Shown one piece after another: positions 9,165 to 18,141 of a stretch of DNA of 60,705 nucleotides. The translations under genes were made by a program, and so were the position numbers. Below the pieces are notes generated by a model. That model had not been told where the DNA came from. It worked only from the letters and a program-made list of their open reading frames with translations, and searched no databases. Numbering within the stretch: the first letter of the stretch is position 1; each line of letters starts with the position of its first letter. This DNA is from Methylocystis suflitae (lineage in GTDB: Bacteria; Pseudomonadota; Alphaproteobacteria; Rhizobiales; Beijerinckiaceae). The DNA is taken from contig NZ_JAMRYX010000039.1 of the NCBI RefSeq assembly GCF_024448135.1, positions 1 to 60,705 of the forward strand. Direction: 5' to 3'.

Positions 9165-9854
9165 GTGCGGCGACAAGTCATCGAAGTGGAAGGCGTTGAT
9201 CTCACGCTCGGCGAAGGCGCCGCCCGCGTGCATGTGCTCAAGACTGTCAGCCTGAGCGTAGCGCGGGGCGAGACTGTCGCTCTTCTGGGACCCTCCGGCT
9301 CGGGCAAATCGACTTTGCTCATGACCCTCGCCGGATTGGAGCGACCTGACGCCGGAAGCGTCAGGATTGACGGGCGCGACCTTGGCGCCCTTTCGGAAGA
9401 CGCGCTCGCGCGTTTCCGCGGAGAAAACATAGGGATCGTCTTCCAGTCTTTCCAGCTGATCCCGACCATGACGGCGCTGGAGAACGTCGCCATTCCACTG
9501 GAACTCGCCGGTAAATCAGACGCTTTGGCACGAGCCGAGGCCGAGCTTGCGGCTGTCGGGCTCGCTGAGCGCCTGGCCCACTATCCAGCTCAGCTTTCGG
9601 GAGGCGAGCAGCAGAGGGTGGCGCTCGCCCGGGCGCTCGCGCCCGACCCGCTGATCCTCGCCGCGGACGAGCCCACGGGCAATCTCGATTCGGAAACGGG
9701 AGCCGCCGTAATCGAACTCATTTTTGCGCAACAACGGCGCCGCGGGGCGACGCTTGTTCTCGTCACCCATGATCCCGCGCTCGCCGCACGCTGCAACCGA
9801 CGCGTTCTGCTGCGCTCGGGCCGCATCGAGGCGAGCGAGCGGGCGGCGTCATGA
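9165..9854 (+). CDS. ABC transporter ATP-binding protein (YbbA/LolD type)
   Basis: A 229-residue ATPase of the MacB/LolD group. It has Walker A (GPSGSGKS), a Q-loop in [20 protein letters not shown], the signature [15 protein letters not shown], Walker B ([13 protein letters not shown]) and the H-loop THD. The start is GTG at 9165. Its stop overlaps the ATG of the permease by four bases (ATGA), so they form a translationally coupled pair. Known YbbA-YbbP systems next to tesA are thought to handle lipid-like or hydrophobic molecules; the substrate is unknown. Confidence 0.88.
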   Translation: MRRQVIEVEGVDLTLGEGAARVHVLKTVSLSVARGETVALLGPSGSGKSTLLMTLAGLERPDAGSVRIDGRDLGALSEDALARFRGENIGIVFQSFQLIPTMTALENVAIPLELAGKSDALARAEAELAAVGLAERLAHYPAQLSGGEQQRVALARALAPDPLILAADEPTGNLDSETGAAVIELIFAQQRRRGATLVLVTHDPALAARCNRRVLLRSGRIEASERAAS

Positions 9855-12406
9855 AGCCAATGCGCTACGTCGCCCTGCCCTTCGCATTGCGCTTCGCCCT
9901 GCGCGACCTGCTCGGCGACCCGCGCGGCTTTGGCGTCTTCATCGCCTGCATCGTCATCGGCGTCGCCGCAATCTCCGGCGTCTCCGGCCTTTCACGCTCG
10001 CTGGCGCAAGGACTCGCGCGGGAGGGCCGAACAATATTGGGCGGCGACGCCTCCTTCAGCCTCGTCTCGCGGGAGTTTTCGCCGGAGCAACGCGCCTTCT
10101 TCGAGGCGCGCGGCCGGCTTTCCGAAATTTCGCTGATGCGGGCGATGGCCCGGCGCGACGACGGCGAGGCCGCGCTGGTGGAGATCAAAGCCGTCGATCC
10201 GGCGACTTATCCCACTTTCGGCGCGGTCGCGCTCGATCCCGACATGCCCTTGGCCGAGGCGCTGGAGGAACGAAACGGGCTGCCGGGCGTCGCAGTCGAT
10301 CCGATGCTGCTCGCGCGCCTCGACGCCAAGCTCGGGGACGCCGTCATGATCGGCGTTTCGCGCTTCACGCTGCGCGCAGTGCTGCGCAGCGAACCTGACA
10401 AGCTCGCGGGCGGAATCGGCTTCGGGCCGCGCGTCATGATGACGCGCGCCGCGCTCTCAGGCGCGGAACTGGCGACGCCAGGCTCGATCGTGCGGCATGT
10501 CGTCCGCGTCACGCTGCGCGAGGGCGCGGACGCCGACCTCAAGGCGTTCGCCGCCGACGCCGCGAACGCCTTTCCGCAAGCCGGATGGGAGTCGCGCACG
10601 CGGGACGCCGTCTCGCCGCAGTTCTCGCGCAATCTCGACCGGTTCGCCCAGCTGCTCACCCTCGTTGCGCTCACCGCCCTTGTCGCCGGCGGCGCCGGCG
10701 TCGCGAACGCCGTACAGGGCTTTGTCGAGCGCAAGCGCGCGCAATTCGCCATTCTCAAGGCGCTCGGCGCCGAGGGCTCTCGGGTCTTCAGGATCGCCCT
10801 TGCCCAGGTTCTGGCGGCGGCGTCTTTCGCCATCCTGCTGGGGCTCGTCGCCGGCGCGGCGATTCCCTGGGGCGCGGCGCAAGCGCTGCGCGATCTCGCC
10901 GATCTTCCCGTATCGGCGTCGCTCGACGCGCAAGGCGCGCTCTATGGCGCTCTGTACGGCCTGCTCGTCGTCCTGATCTTTGCACTCGTTCCTTTGGGCC
11001 GCGCGCATGAAGTTCCCGTAGCGGCGCTGCTGCGCGACGACCCGCGGGGCGCCACTCTCGCCCGCTACCGCGCAGGCGCATCAGCCGCGGCGATTGCGCT
11101 CGCCGCCCTCGTCATGGCCACGTCTTTCGACGTGAAGCTCGGCGCGGCCTATGTCGGCGCCGCTGTCGCGGCCTTTGCCCTGCTGCGCGGCGCGGCATGG
11201 GTCGCCATGCGGCTGGCCCGCGGCCTTCCGCGTTTGCGCAACGCGCGGCTGCGGTTCGCGCTCGCCAATATCTGGCGGCCGAAAAGCCTGACGCCGGCGC
11301 TGATGATCTCCATAGGCCTGACGCAAACTCTGCTCATTGCGCTCGTGCTGGTTGAAGGCGCGATTCACAACGAGTTGGCGCGGGCGGACGCCGGCGAAAT
11401 TCCCAACTTCTTCTTCATCGACGTGCCGAAGGCGCAAACTGAGGCGTTTGTCGGTTTTCTCTCTGCCGAGGCGCCCGGCGCGCGCGTCGAACACGTGCCG
11501 ATGATGCGGGGGCGCATCGTCGCCCTGAAAGACGCGCCGGTCGAAAAGACCGCCGTGGCCGACGACGCCAAATGGGCGCTCGAGGGCGACCGCGGCGTGA
11601 CGTTTTCCCCGACAATTCCGGCGAACTCCATGCTCGCTGAAGGCGAATGGTGGCCGGCGGATTACGTCGGTCCGCCGCTCGTATCGCTGGAGCAGAAGGT
11701 CGCCGAAGGACTGGGCGTGACCATCGGCGACTCGATCCTAGTCAATGTGCTCGGCAGGGAGGTGACGGCGAAGGTCGCCAATCTGCGCCGGGTGGATTGG
11801 CGCAGTTACGCCATCAACTTCATCATGGTGTTTTCGCCCAATGTTTTTGCCGGCGCGCCCTACACCGAGCTCTTCACCGTGGCTTATGGCGCGCCATCGG
11901 TCGCGGCGCGCGACGCCAAGGACGCACGGCTCGCGCGCGAGACGGCGAAGCGCTTTCCGAGCATCGTTTCCGTGCGGGTCAAGGACGCCCTGGCGGCGAT
12001 TGACAAGATCGCCGGACAGTTGGCGCTGGCCGCGCGCGCCGCGGCGGGTCTCGCCATTGTCACGGCGGTGCTGGCGCTTGCGAGCGCGCTTGCGAGCGGC
12101 CAGCGCGCAAGGCTGCATGATTCGGTGGTGTTGAAGACTCTCGGCGCGACCCGCCCGTGGCTGGCCACAGCCTATGCCCTGGAATTTGGGCTGGTCGGCC
12201 TCGCCGCCTCCCTGATCGCGGTCGCGGCCGGATCCGGCGCCGCCTACGCCATGACCACGATCCTCATGAAGATCGATTTCGCCTTCCTGCCCTGGAGCAC
12301 GGCGCTGGTCTCGCTCGCCACTCTCGCCGTCACTATCGCCCTCGGCCTCGCCGGCGCCTGGCGAGCGCTCTCCAGACGTCCAGGACCGGAGTTGCGCCAG
12401 CCATAG
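9851..12406 (+). CDS. FtsX-like ABC transporter permease (YbbP type)
   Basis: An 851-residue permease with two FtsX-like cassettes. TM1 is near residue 30 (GVFIACIVIGVAAISGVSGL), followed by a periplasmic region and TM bundles near 260-400, 415-460, 475-505 and 720-845, giving ten or so segments. The length and double FtsX layout match YbbP. Sequences such as FVERKRAQFAILKALGA and LHDSVVLKTLGATRPWL are the coupling loops that touch the ATPase. It works with the ATPase at 9165. The substrate is unknown; lipoprotein or lipid extrusion is inferred from the family. Confidence 0.88.
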   Translation: MKPMRYVALPFALRFALRDLLGDPRGFGVFIACIVIGVAAISGVSGLSRSLAQGLAREGRTILGGDASFSLVSREFSPEQRAFFEARGRLSEISLMRAMARRDDGEAALVEIKAVDPATYPTFGAVALDPDMPLAEALEERNGLPGVAVDPMLLARLDAKLGDAVMIGVSRFTLRAVLRSEPDKLAGGIGFGPRVMMTRAALSGAELATPGSIVRHVVRVTLREGADADLKAFAADAANAFPQAGWESRTRDAVSPQFSRNLDRFAQLLTLVALTALVAGGAGVANAVQGFVERKRAQFAILKALGAEGSRVFRIALAQVLAAASFAILLGLVAGAAIPWGAAQALRDLADLPVSASLDAQGALYGALYGLLVVLIFALVPLGRAHEVPVAALLRDDPRGATLARYRAGASAAAIALAALVMATSFDVKLGAAYVGAAVAAFALLRGAAWVAMRLARGLPRLRNARLRFALANIWRPKSLTPALMISIGLTQTLLIALVLVEGAIHNELARADAGEIPNFFFIDVPKAQTEAFVGFLSAEAPGARVEHVPMMRGRIVALKDAPVEKTAVADDAKWALEGDRGVTFSPTIPANSMLAEGEWWPADYVGPPLVSLEQKVAEGLGVTIGDSILVNVLGREVTAKVANLRRVDWRSYAINFIMVFSPNVFAGAPYTELFTVAYGAPSVAARDAKDARLARETAKRFPSIVSVRVKDALAAIDKIAGQLALAARAAAGLAIVTAVLALASALASGQRARLHDSVVLKTLGATRPWLATAYALEFGLVGLAASLIAVAAGSGAAYAMTTILMKIDFAFLPWSTALVSLATLAVTIALGLAGAWRALSRRPGPELRQP

Positions 12407-12414
12407 GGCGCTTC

Positions 12415-12795
12415 TCAGGCGGAGAGGGAAGGCTCGACGATAAAGGGAAACGCGCCCTCGACGATCGCGCCATCCGTCGCGAGCACACGGTAGTCGACCT
12501 CATAAAGTCCGGGCTGCAGAACCGGCGTGTCGAGGATCATCTCTTTGGACGCTTGTTTCTGCGTCGCTGTGGCGATCACCTGGCCGTTTCTGCTCTTGAG
12601 CGTTATCGTTGAGATGACGGCGTCAGCCTTCCCCTCAAAAACCAGCCTAATCTGACGCACAGGCTTGACGACCCGCTGTTTCGACGCAGGGAATGACTCG
12701 ACCAGGAACTGATGATGAGCCAGCGCCGCCGTCTCAGCGCCAAGGACCAGCGCCGCAGCGAGCGCCGCAGCCCAAGCGTAACTGATAAGCTTCAT
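12415..12795 (-). CDS. CopC-like periplasmic protein lacking the second Cu(II) histidine
   Basis: A 126-residue CopC/YobA-like beta-barrel protein. The signal peptide ends ALA before His27-His28, so the mature protein starts with the His that binds Cu(II) through its amino terminus in CopC. The ESFPASKQRVVKPVRQIRL section is typical. The C-terminal site normally reads D-G-H (Asp and His ligands); here Asp108-Gly109-Ala110 replaces the His with Ala. Copper binding may be weak or altered. No copD follows. The upstream open frame is ignored because the ATG at 12795 gives the signal peptide. It converges with the permease, 8 bases apart. Confidence 0.8.
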   Translation of the reverse strand: MKLISYAWAAALAAALVLGAETAALAHHQFLVESFPASKQRVVKPVRQIRLVFEGKADAVISTITLKSRNGQVIATATQKQASKEMILDTPVLQPGLYEVDYRVLATDGAIVEGAFPFIVEPSLSA

Positions 12796-13081
12796 GTGTC
12801 TTTCTCCTGGCCGGCGAACCGACGCCCGCCCAGATGTCTGGAGAAATAACTTTCCCTCACGCGATTTGTTCGAGCGTGAGCGCACGCAAAAGGCGCGCGG
12901 CGCGGCGACGGGAAATTTGCGCGAAATTCGCCAACGGCTACGCCGGTTTGCCGTTTGGGCTGCGCTGCCTTGCCCTTTGGGCTGCGACCTCCTAAAACCC
13001 TTGAGCGTCGACGGGCCCGCCGGGCGGCGCCTTTTGCGTCATGCGCCAAAATGCGCGACGCGCCGTCAGCGGAACCCAACC

Positions 13082-14068
13082 TTGTCCGACAAGAACGCGC
13101 TCTCCTGGCCGAATTTCGCCGTGTCGATTCTCGGCGGGGTCGCGGCGGCCGTGATCTTCGCCGTCGTCGCGCGCGGCGGCTTCGGCGGGCTCCTCATCGC
13201 GCATCTTGCGCCGCTGCCGATCATGATCGTCGCCTTCGCCTTTGGCCTGATCCACGGGGCGACGTCGGCGATACTGGCATCGATCATCCTGACCTTCTGG
13301 CCGCATCCGGTGATCGGCATGGGCTATGCTCTGCTGATCGCAGCCCCGGCCTGGTCCGCTGTCTATGCGGCGCTCGGCGCCCCCCGCGGCGGCCGGAACA
13401 GGCTGACGCGTAATCTGCCGGGCTGGGCGGCGCTCGCGCCTGCGACCTTTCTGGCGGCGGCGATCATTCTCTGGCTGATCATCGCCACCCTCGCCTTCGG
13501 ATCGCTCGACGAAGCGCTGAATCCGATCCGGGCGCGCGCCTTCATCCTGCTCGACCTTATGGTCAAAGAGCGCGAGCTTGGCGATAAGATCGATCCGACG
13601 ACGCTTTCCGGGTCCGTCGCGCGCGCGGTCCCCGCCTTTCTCGCCGGCTATGGCCTGCTGATCCACGTCATCAATTTGTGGCTCGCCGCCAGAATCGCGG
13701 AAGCGTCCAAGCTGCTCGGCCGGCCCTGGCCGGACATCGCCAATGAATTCCGCCTGCCAAAGCCGGTGGGCGGCCTGTTCCTCAGCGGAATCGCGCTGGC
13801 CTTCTTCCAGGGACTCGCCGGCGCGATTGGACTGGTGCTGGCGACGACCATGGGGCTGCTGCTTGCGTTTCAAGGACTCGCCGTGGCGCATATCTACCTG
13901 CGCGGTTCGCGCTCGAGCGCCCTGGTGCTGTCGATCATCTATTTCACGCTCGGACTTTTGGGGTGGCCCCTCTTGTTTTTCGCCGCCCTCGGCGTCGCCG
14001 ACCTGATCTTCAACTATCGCGCCCGAAAGACGGACGCCGGGCCCACCGCGATGCAAAAACCGGATTGA
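13082..14068 (+). CDS. DUF2232 membrane protein
   Basis: A hydrophobic protein of about 328 residues with eight or so TM segments (for example [54 protein letters not shown]). It matches the DUF2232 (YybS-like) proteins that sit upstream of rplI in Hyphomicrobiales. The function is unknown. The frame is open back to 12794, but that part is proline/arginine-rich and unlike the family. TTG at 13082 ([12 protein letters not shown]) is the best start, with only a weak AGCGGA upstream, so the start is uncertain. The usual rpsF-rpsR genes are absent upstream here. Confidence 0.75.
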   Translation: MSDKNALSWPNFAVSILGGVAAAVIFAVVARGGFGGLLIAHLAPLPIMIVAFAFGLIHGATSAILASIILTFWPHPVIGMGYALLIAAPAWSAVYAALGAPRGGRNRLTRNLPGWAALAPATFLAAAIILWLIIATLAFGSLDEALNPIRARAFILLDLMVKERELGDKIDPTTLSGSVARAVPAFLAGYGLLIHVINLWLAARIAEASKLLGRPWPDIANEFRLPKPVGGLFLSGIALAFFQGLAGAIGLVLATTMGLLLAFQGLAVAHIYLRGSRSSALVLSIIYFTLGLLGWPLLFFAALGVADLIFNYRARKTDAGPTAMQKPD

Positions 14069-14120
14069 CTTTCGCCCGGTTTTTCTCGACATAGCCCGCA
14101 ATCTCGGAGAAGTAGCAAAA

Positions 14121-14684
14121 ATGGACGTCATTCTGCTTGAACGCGTGGCCAAGCTCGGCCAGATGGGCGAGACCGTGCGCGTGCGCGACGGCTACGCCCG
14201 CAATTTCCTGCTGGCGCGCGGCAAGGCGCTGCGCGCGACCGAAAACAACAAGAAGCATTTCGAGACGCAGCGGGCGCAGATCGAGGCGCGCAATCTCGAG
14301 GCCAAGAAAGAAGCCGAAGCCGTCGCCGAAAAGCTCAACGGACAAAGCTTCAACATCATTCGCCAGGCGGGCGAGAGCGGCCAACTCTATGGCTCGGTTT
14401 CGGCGCGAGATATCGCCGAGGCGGCGACCGCGGGCGGCTTCTCGGTCAATCGCGATCAGATCGTCCTGGTGCACCCCATCAAAACGCTCGGCCTTCATCA
14501 GACGCCCGTGCATTTGCACCCGGAAGTCGATGTGACGATCACGATAAACGTCGCCCGTTCGGAAGAAGAGGCCGAGCGGCAGGCGCGCGGCGAAAGCGCT
14601 ACGATCCGGGAAGAGACGTCGATGGACGATCTTGGCCTGGAGGTCGGCGCAGCTCTAGCGGAAGCCGGCGACGTCGAGATGTAA
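14121..14684 (+). CDS. rplI: 50S ribosomal protein L9
   Basis: 187 residues starting [19 protein letters not shown]. This is L9 with its N-domain motif [17 protein letters not shown], a long connecting helix rich in E/K/A, and the C-domain ([17 protein letters not shown]). The C-terminus has an acidic extension of about 35 residues beyond E. coli L9 (149 residues), common in Hyphomicrobiales. It lies 52 bases after DUF2232 and is followed by a terminator. Confidence 0.95.
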   Translation: MDVILLERVAKLGQMGETVRVRDGYARNFLLARGKALRATENNKKHFETQRAQIEARNLEAKKEAEAVAEKLNGQSFNIIRQAGESGQLYGSVSARDIAEAATAGGFSVNRDQIVLVHPIKTLGLHQTPVHLHPEVDVTITINVARSEEEAERQARGESATIREETSMDDLGLEVGAALAEAGDVEM

Positions 14685-14709
14685 GCTTTCGCAAATTGCA
14701 ACTGTCAAT

Positions 14710-14738
14710 CGGCGGCCCTTTCGGCCGCCGCTTTTCTT
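14710..14738 (+). terminator. Rho-independent terminator after rplI
   Basis: Stem CGGCGGCC pairs with GGCCGCCG around the loop CTTTC and is followed by CTTTTCTTTC. It sits 26 bases after the rplI stop, so dnaB should have its own promoter in 14739-14962. Confidence 0.8.
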
Positions 14739-14962
14739 TCAGCTGGCCTCACTCCCGATTCGCGCGTCAGCGCAAGCGCGATGCTTCGCATAGTCGAAGA
14801 TTATTTTTCTCGTGTGGATATGACTCGTAACGCCGCGCTTTGGAGAGTCGCGCGCAAAAGGATGTGGCGACGCCAGCGCGTTAATGTATCGTTAACTTCC
14901 CCCCGACGAGTCGCGCGTCGCGTTCGCGACCAAGGGCTGTCTCGCAAAGTCAACAAAGACCG

Positions 14963-16468
14963 ATGCCACCAATTGAACAATTGGCGGGCCGGCGCGCATT
15001 TCAGGTCGCGCAGCCGGACGCGCCTGCCTATCGCGCGCCGCCGCACAATATCGAGGCCGAGCAAGCGCTGCTCGGCGCGATTCTCGTCAACAATGACGCT
15101 TTCGACAGAGTCTCGGACTTCCTGAAGCCCGAGCATTTTTCCGAGGATTTGCACCGGCGCATCTATGAAATTGCGGCGCAGCTCATTCGCGCCGGCAAGC
15201 TCGCGACCGTCGTGACGCTGAAGACGTTTCTTGCCGATATCGAGCTTCCGGCGGGCGTGACGATCCAGGCCTATCTGGCCAGACTCGCCGCCGAGGCGAC
15301 GACGATCATCAACGCCGAAGACTATGGCCGCACCGTTCATGATCTCGCTGTCCGACGCGATCTCATCGTTATCGGCCAGGATATCGTCAACACGGCATAT
15401 GATTCGCCGATCGATTCGCCGCCGCGCGCGCAGATCGAAGAAGCCGAACGGCAGCTCTATTCGATCGCCGAGACGGGTCGCTACGACGGCGGCTTTCAGC
15501 GATTTGCCGAAGCGCTCACCACTGCGCTCGACATGGCGAGCAGCGCCTACATGCGCGACGGGCATCTGTCCGGCGTCGCCACGGGCCTACTCGATCTCGA
15601 CGAAAAGATGGGCGGTCTGCAAAAATCCGACCTCATCATCGTCGCCGGGCGACCGGGCATGGGCAAGACCGCTCTCGCCACGAACATCGCCTTCAATGTC
15701 GCGCGCGCCTATCAGTTCGAAGCTGAGCCCGACGGAACGCATAAGACGATCAACGGCGGCATCGTCGGCTTCTTCTCTTTGGAAATGTCGGCCGAACAAT
15801 TGGCGACGCGCGTCATCGCCGAGCAGTCTGGCGTGCCGAGCTATAAGATTCGCCGCGGCGACATCAATGAGGATGATTTTCGCCGCATCGCCGACGCTGC
15901 GCGGGAAATGCAAAGCATTCCCTTCTACATCGATCAGAGCGGCGGCATCTCGATCGCGCAGCTCACCGCGCGGGCGCGGCGCCTCAAACGGCAGAGAGGC
16001 CTGGACCTGCTTGTCGTGGATTATCTGCAATTGCTCGCCGGATCGCGTTCTCGCAATGACAATCGCGTGCAGGAGCTCACCGAGATTACGACCGGCCTCA
16101 AGGCGCTCTCCAAAGAACTCAATGTGCCGATCATCGCGCTGTCGCAGCTCTCGCGCCAAGTAGAGAACCGCGACGACAAGCGGCCACAGCTTTCCGATCT
16201 GCGCGAGTCAGGCTCGATCGAGCAGGACGCCGACGTCGTCATCTTCGTGTACCGCGAAGAATATTATCTGCGCAATCGCGAGCCGCGCGAAGGCACCGAA
16301 GAACACATCCAATGGATGGCGGAGATGGAGCGCGCGCATGGCCGCGCCGAAGCGATCATCGGCAAGCAGCGTCACGGACCGACGGGAACGGTGCAGCTCG
16401 CCTTCGAGGCTGAGGTCACGCGCTTCTCCAATCTAGCAGACGAGGACAAGCTGCCGGCGCGTATGTAA
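14963..16468 (+). CDS. dnaB: Replicative DNA helicase DnaB
   Basis: A 501-residue hexameric replicative helicase. The N-terminal DnaB domain starts APPHNIEAEQALLGAIL (about residues 25-130), followed by a linker and a RecA-like C-terminal domain with Walker A (GRPGMGKTAL), Walker B (LDLLVVDYLQLLAGS) and the H4 motif SQLSRQVENRDDKRPQLSDL. The Arg finger region KQRHGPTGTVQLAF is present. No intein is visible, and length and motifs are normal. A GC-rich hairpin without a T-tract (arms AGGCCTCG, 16468-16494) overlaps the stop codon. Confidence 0.95.
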   Translation: MPPIEQLAGRRAFQVAQPDAPAYRAPPHNIEAEQALLGAILVNNDAFDRVSDFLKPEHFSEDLHRRIYEIAAQLIRAGKLATVVTLKTFLADIELPAGVTIQAYLARLAAEATTIINAEDYGRTVHDLAVRRDLIVIGQDIVNTAYDSPIDSPPRAQIEEAERQLYSIAETGRYDGGFQRFAEALTTALDMASSAYMRDGHLSGVATGLLDLDEKMGGLQKSDLIIVAGRPGMGKTALATNIAFNVARAYQFEAEPDGTHKTINGGIVGFFSLEMSAEQLATRVIAEQSGVPSYKIRRGDINEDDFRRIADAAREMQSIPFYIDQSGGISIAQLTARARRLKRQRGLDLLVVDYLQLLAGSRSRNDNRVQELTEITTGLKALSKELNVPIIALSQLSRQVENRDDKRPQLSDLRESGSIEQDADVVIFVYREEYYLRNREPREGTEEHIQWMAEMERAHGRAEAIIGKQRHGPTGTVQLAFEAEVTRFSNLADEDKLPARM

Positions 16469-16565
16469 GGCCTCGCCGCCATGCGACGAGGCCTACCGGC
16501 GCAGCAGGTTCCCATCGAAAGAGTCTGTCAACTTTTTCGGAACCTGCTTTAGCGTCAGACAGCGT

Positions 16566-17036
16566 TTACTTGCTGCCGAGGGTCCAAAGGCCCTTATTCT
16601 TATCGAAGCGGAAGCCTGTCGCGTTCTTCAGCTCGTCCTTGGTGGCGTTTATGGTCAGCCACCATTTGTTGTTGCGCTCAGTGGCCTTGATGTCGCTGAA
16701 AGCGACCGCAATGTCCTTTTGGCCAATGCCAAGGAAACCACCCACCGAAATGATGGCGGCGCTGATCTTACCGCTGCGATCCACCACCAGATCCTTGACT
16801 TCGCCGATCTTGTTCTCCTTGGGATCGTAAATGTTCTGCTCGTGGATGTTCGAAACGAGCAGCGCGTTCTGCGGAAGCGTCGTCAGAAATTGCGGCTGCG
16901 CGCCAGTCGTTCCCGTGGTCGAGCGGTCCATGGCGCCAGACGGGCGATCCGTCGTGCGATTCATCATCTGTTCGGCCAAAGCCGCGCCTGACAGCGTCGC
17001 GATAAGCGCGCCGGCGAAGATGTAGGACTTGAACAT
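16566..17036 (-). CDS. Secreted PRC-barrel protein 1
   Basis: A 156-residue exported PRC-barrel protein. The signal peptide ends GAALAEQ. The PRC region carries LVSNIHEQNIYDPKENKIGEV, then AAIISVGGFLGIGQKDIAVAF, then WWLTINATKDELKNATGFRFD. The linker after the signal peptide is Thr/Gly/Arg-rich. PRC barrels bind protein partners or RNA and occur in photosynthetic reaction centre H subunits and RimM; secreted versions have no firmly known role. It is the first of three paralogues in tandem. The start at 17036 is chosen for the signal peptide. Confidence 0.85.
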   Translation of the reverse strand: MFKSYIFAGALIATLSGAALAEQMMNRTTDRPSGAMDRSTTGTTGAQPQFLTTLPQNALLVSNIHEQNIYDPKENKIGEVKDLVVDRSGKISAAIISVGGFLGIGQKDIAVAFSDIKATERNNKWWLTINATKDELKNATGFRFDKNKGLWTLGSK

Positions 17037-17179
17037 GACTGTCTCCGTACAAGTTTTTAGCGCCACAACGAACGGCCGTTCGTGTGCGCCTAGAACAAGC
17101 ATCGAAGACCGATGTTCCAAGCTTCGCGGCAGATATCCGAGTGATGACCGGCCGCGCGCGTCTGGAACGGTTCAGCTGA

Positions 17180-17599
17180 TCAAATCGGATCCCACAGACC
17201 GGTGGCCTTGTCGAACTTATACGCGAGGGCCTTCTTCAGTAGGTCCTTCGTCGTATTGAGCGTGAGCCAGGTCTTGTTGTTCTTCTGAGTGATGGTGATC
17301 GCGGATACAGGAATCGCAATATGCTTCACGCCGATGCCGAGGAAGCCGCCGACGTTCAGCATCACGGCGTTTATGGAGCCGTCGGCGGAAAACAGCATGT
17401 CCGCAATCGAGCCGAGCTTCTTTTCATTGGGATCATAGACCGGCTGCTTGTACCAGGCGGAGACCACCGAACCATAGACCGGCAGCCGCTCGAGCGGCAC
17501 GACCACAACGGTTTCGTTTTGAGCCCCCTGCGCGCCGGCCGGTAGCGGCGCGAAAACGGCAAGAGCGAGCGAGGCTGCGACGATGACGCGTTTCAGCAT
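17180..17599 (-). CDS. Secreted PRC-barrel protein 2
   Basis: A 139-residue paralogue of its neighbours. It has a signal peptide (MLKRVIVAASLALAVFAPLP, cleavage after GAQ), then VYGSVVSAWYKQPVYDPNEKK, LNVGGFLGIGVKHIAIPV and the C-terminal KTWLTLNTTKDLLKKA. The AWYKxPVYD motif is shared with protein 3 and absent from protein 1, so proteins 2 and 3 are the closer pair. It has separate 80-140 base intergenic gaps, so it may have its own promoter. Confidence 0.85.
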   Translation of the reverse strand: MLKRVIVAASLALAVFAPLPAGAQGAQNETVVVVPLERLPVYGSVVSAWYKQPVYDPNEKKLGSIADMLFSADGSINAVMLNVGGFLGIGVKHIAIPVSAITITQKNNKTWLTLNTTKDLLKKALAYKFDKATGLWDPI

Positions 17600-17676
17600 G
17601 AGAAAAATCCTTTTTGGAATGAGCGGCAGCCGGACTGCGCGCCGCCGCGCGAAACTCTCACGACGCAGCGCCCGTG

Positions 17677-18093
17677 CTACTTCACCTTCCAGGCGTGTTC
17701 GGCCGCATCATATTTGTAGCCGGTCGCCTTCTTCACGATGTCCTTTGTCGTATTGATGGTCAGCCACGTCTTGTTGTTCTTTTCTGTGACCGAGATGTCG
17801 TTGGCTGGAATGGCGACGTGCTTCGCGCCGATGCCAAGGAAGCCGCCGACGTCGAGCATGACGGCGTTGATCTCGCCGCCTGAAAACAGCATGTCGGTGA
17901 TCACGCCGACTTTTTTATCGTTCAAGTCGTAGACCGGCTTTTTGTACCAGGCGGAAACCAGCGAGCCATAACGCGGCAACGCTTCCATAGGCACGACGAC
18001 CTTGCTGTCCGGCGCGGCGGTTTCCGCGCGGACAGGATGGGCGACCGCGATGGCCATGCAGAATGAGAGCGCAATAAGCAAGGTTCTGTTCAT
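17677..18093 (-). CDS. Secreted PRC-barrel protein 3
   Basis: A 138-residue paralogue with the signal peptide MNRTLLIALSFCMAIAVAHP (cleavage after VRA). The conserved blocks are RYGSLVSAWYKKPVYDLNDKK, LDVGGFLGIGAKHVAIPAND and KTWLTINTTKDIVKKATGYK. It is nearly superimposable on protein 2, which shows recent duplication. It lies downstream of the mesaconyl-CoA hydratase gene on the same strand with a 48-base gap. Confidence 0.85.
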   Translation of the reverse strand: MNRTLLIALSFCMAIAVAHPVRAETAAPDSKVVVPMEALPRYGSLVSAWYKKPVYDLNDKKVGVITDMLFSGGEINAVMLDVGGFLGIGAKHVAIPANDISVTEKNNKTWLTINTTKDIVKKATGYKYDAAEHAWKVK

Positions 18094-18141
18094 TCGACCA
18101 ATCTCCCCAACATCCTTGATACGACTGCGATCATAGCTGAT

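Noticed and set aside
12992-14152. 386-residue minus-strand open frame
   Set aside because: It lies opposite the DUF2232 gene and the start of rplI and has an Arg/Gln/Asp-rich composition typical of antisense frames in GC-rich DNA.
16468-16494. Terminator after dnaB
   Set aside because: The AGGCCTCG/CGAGGCCT hairpin has no T-tract on either strand.
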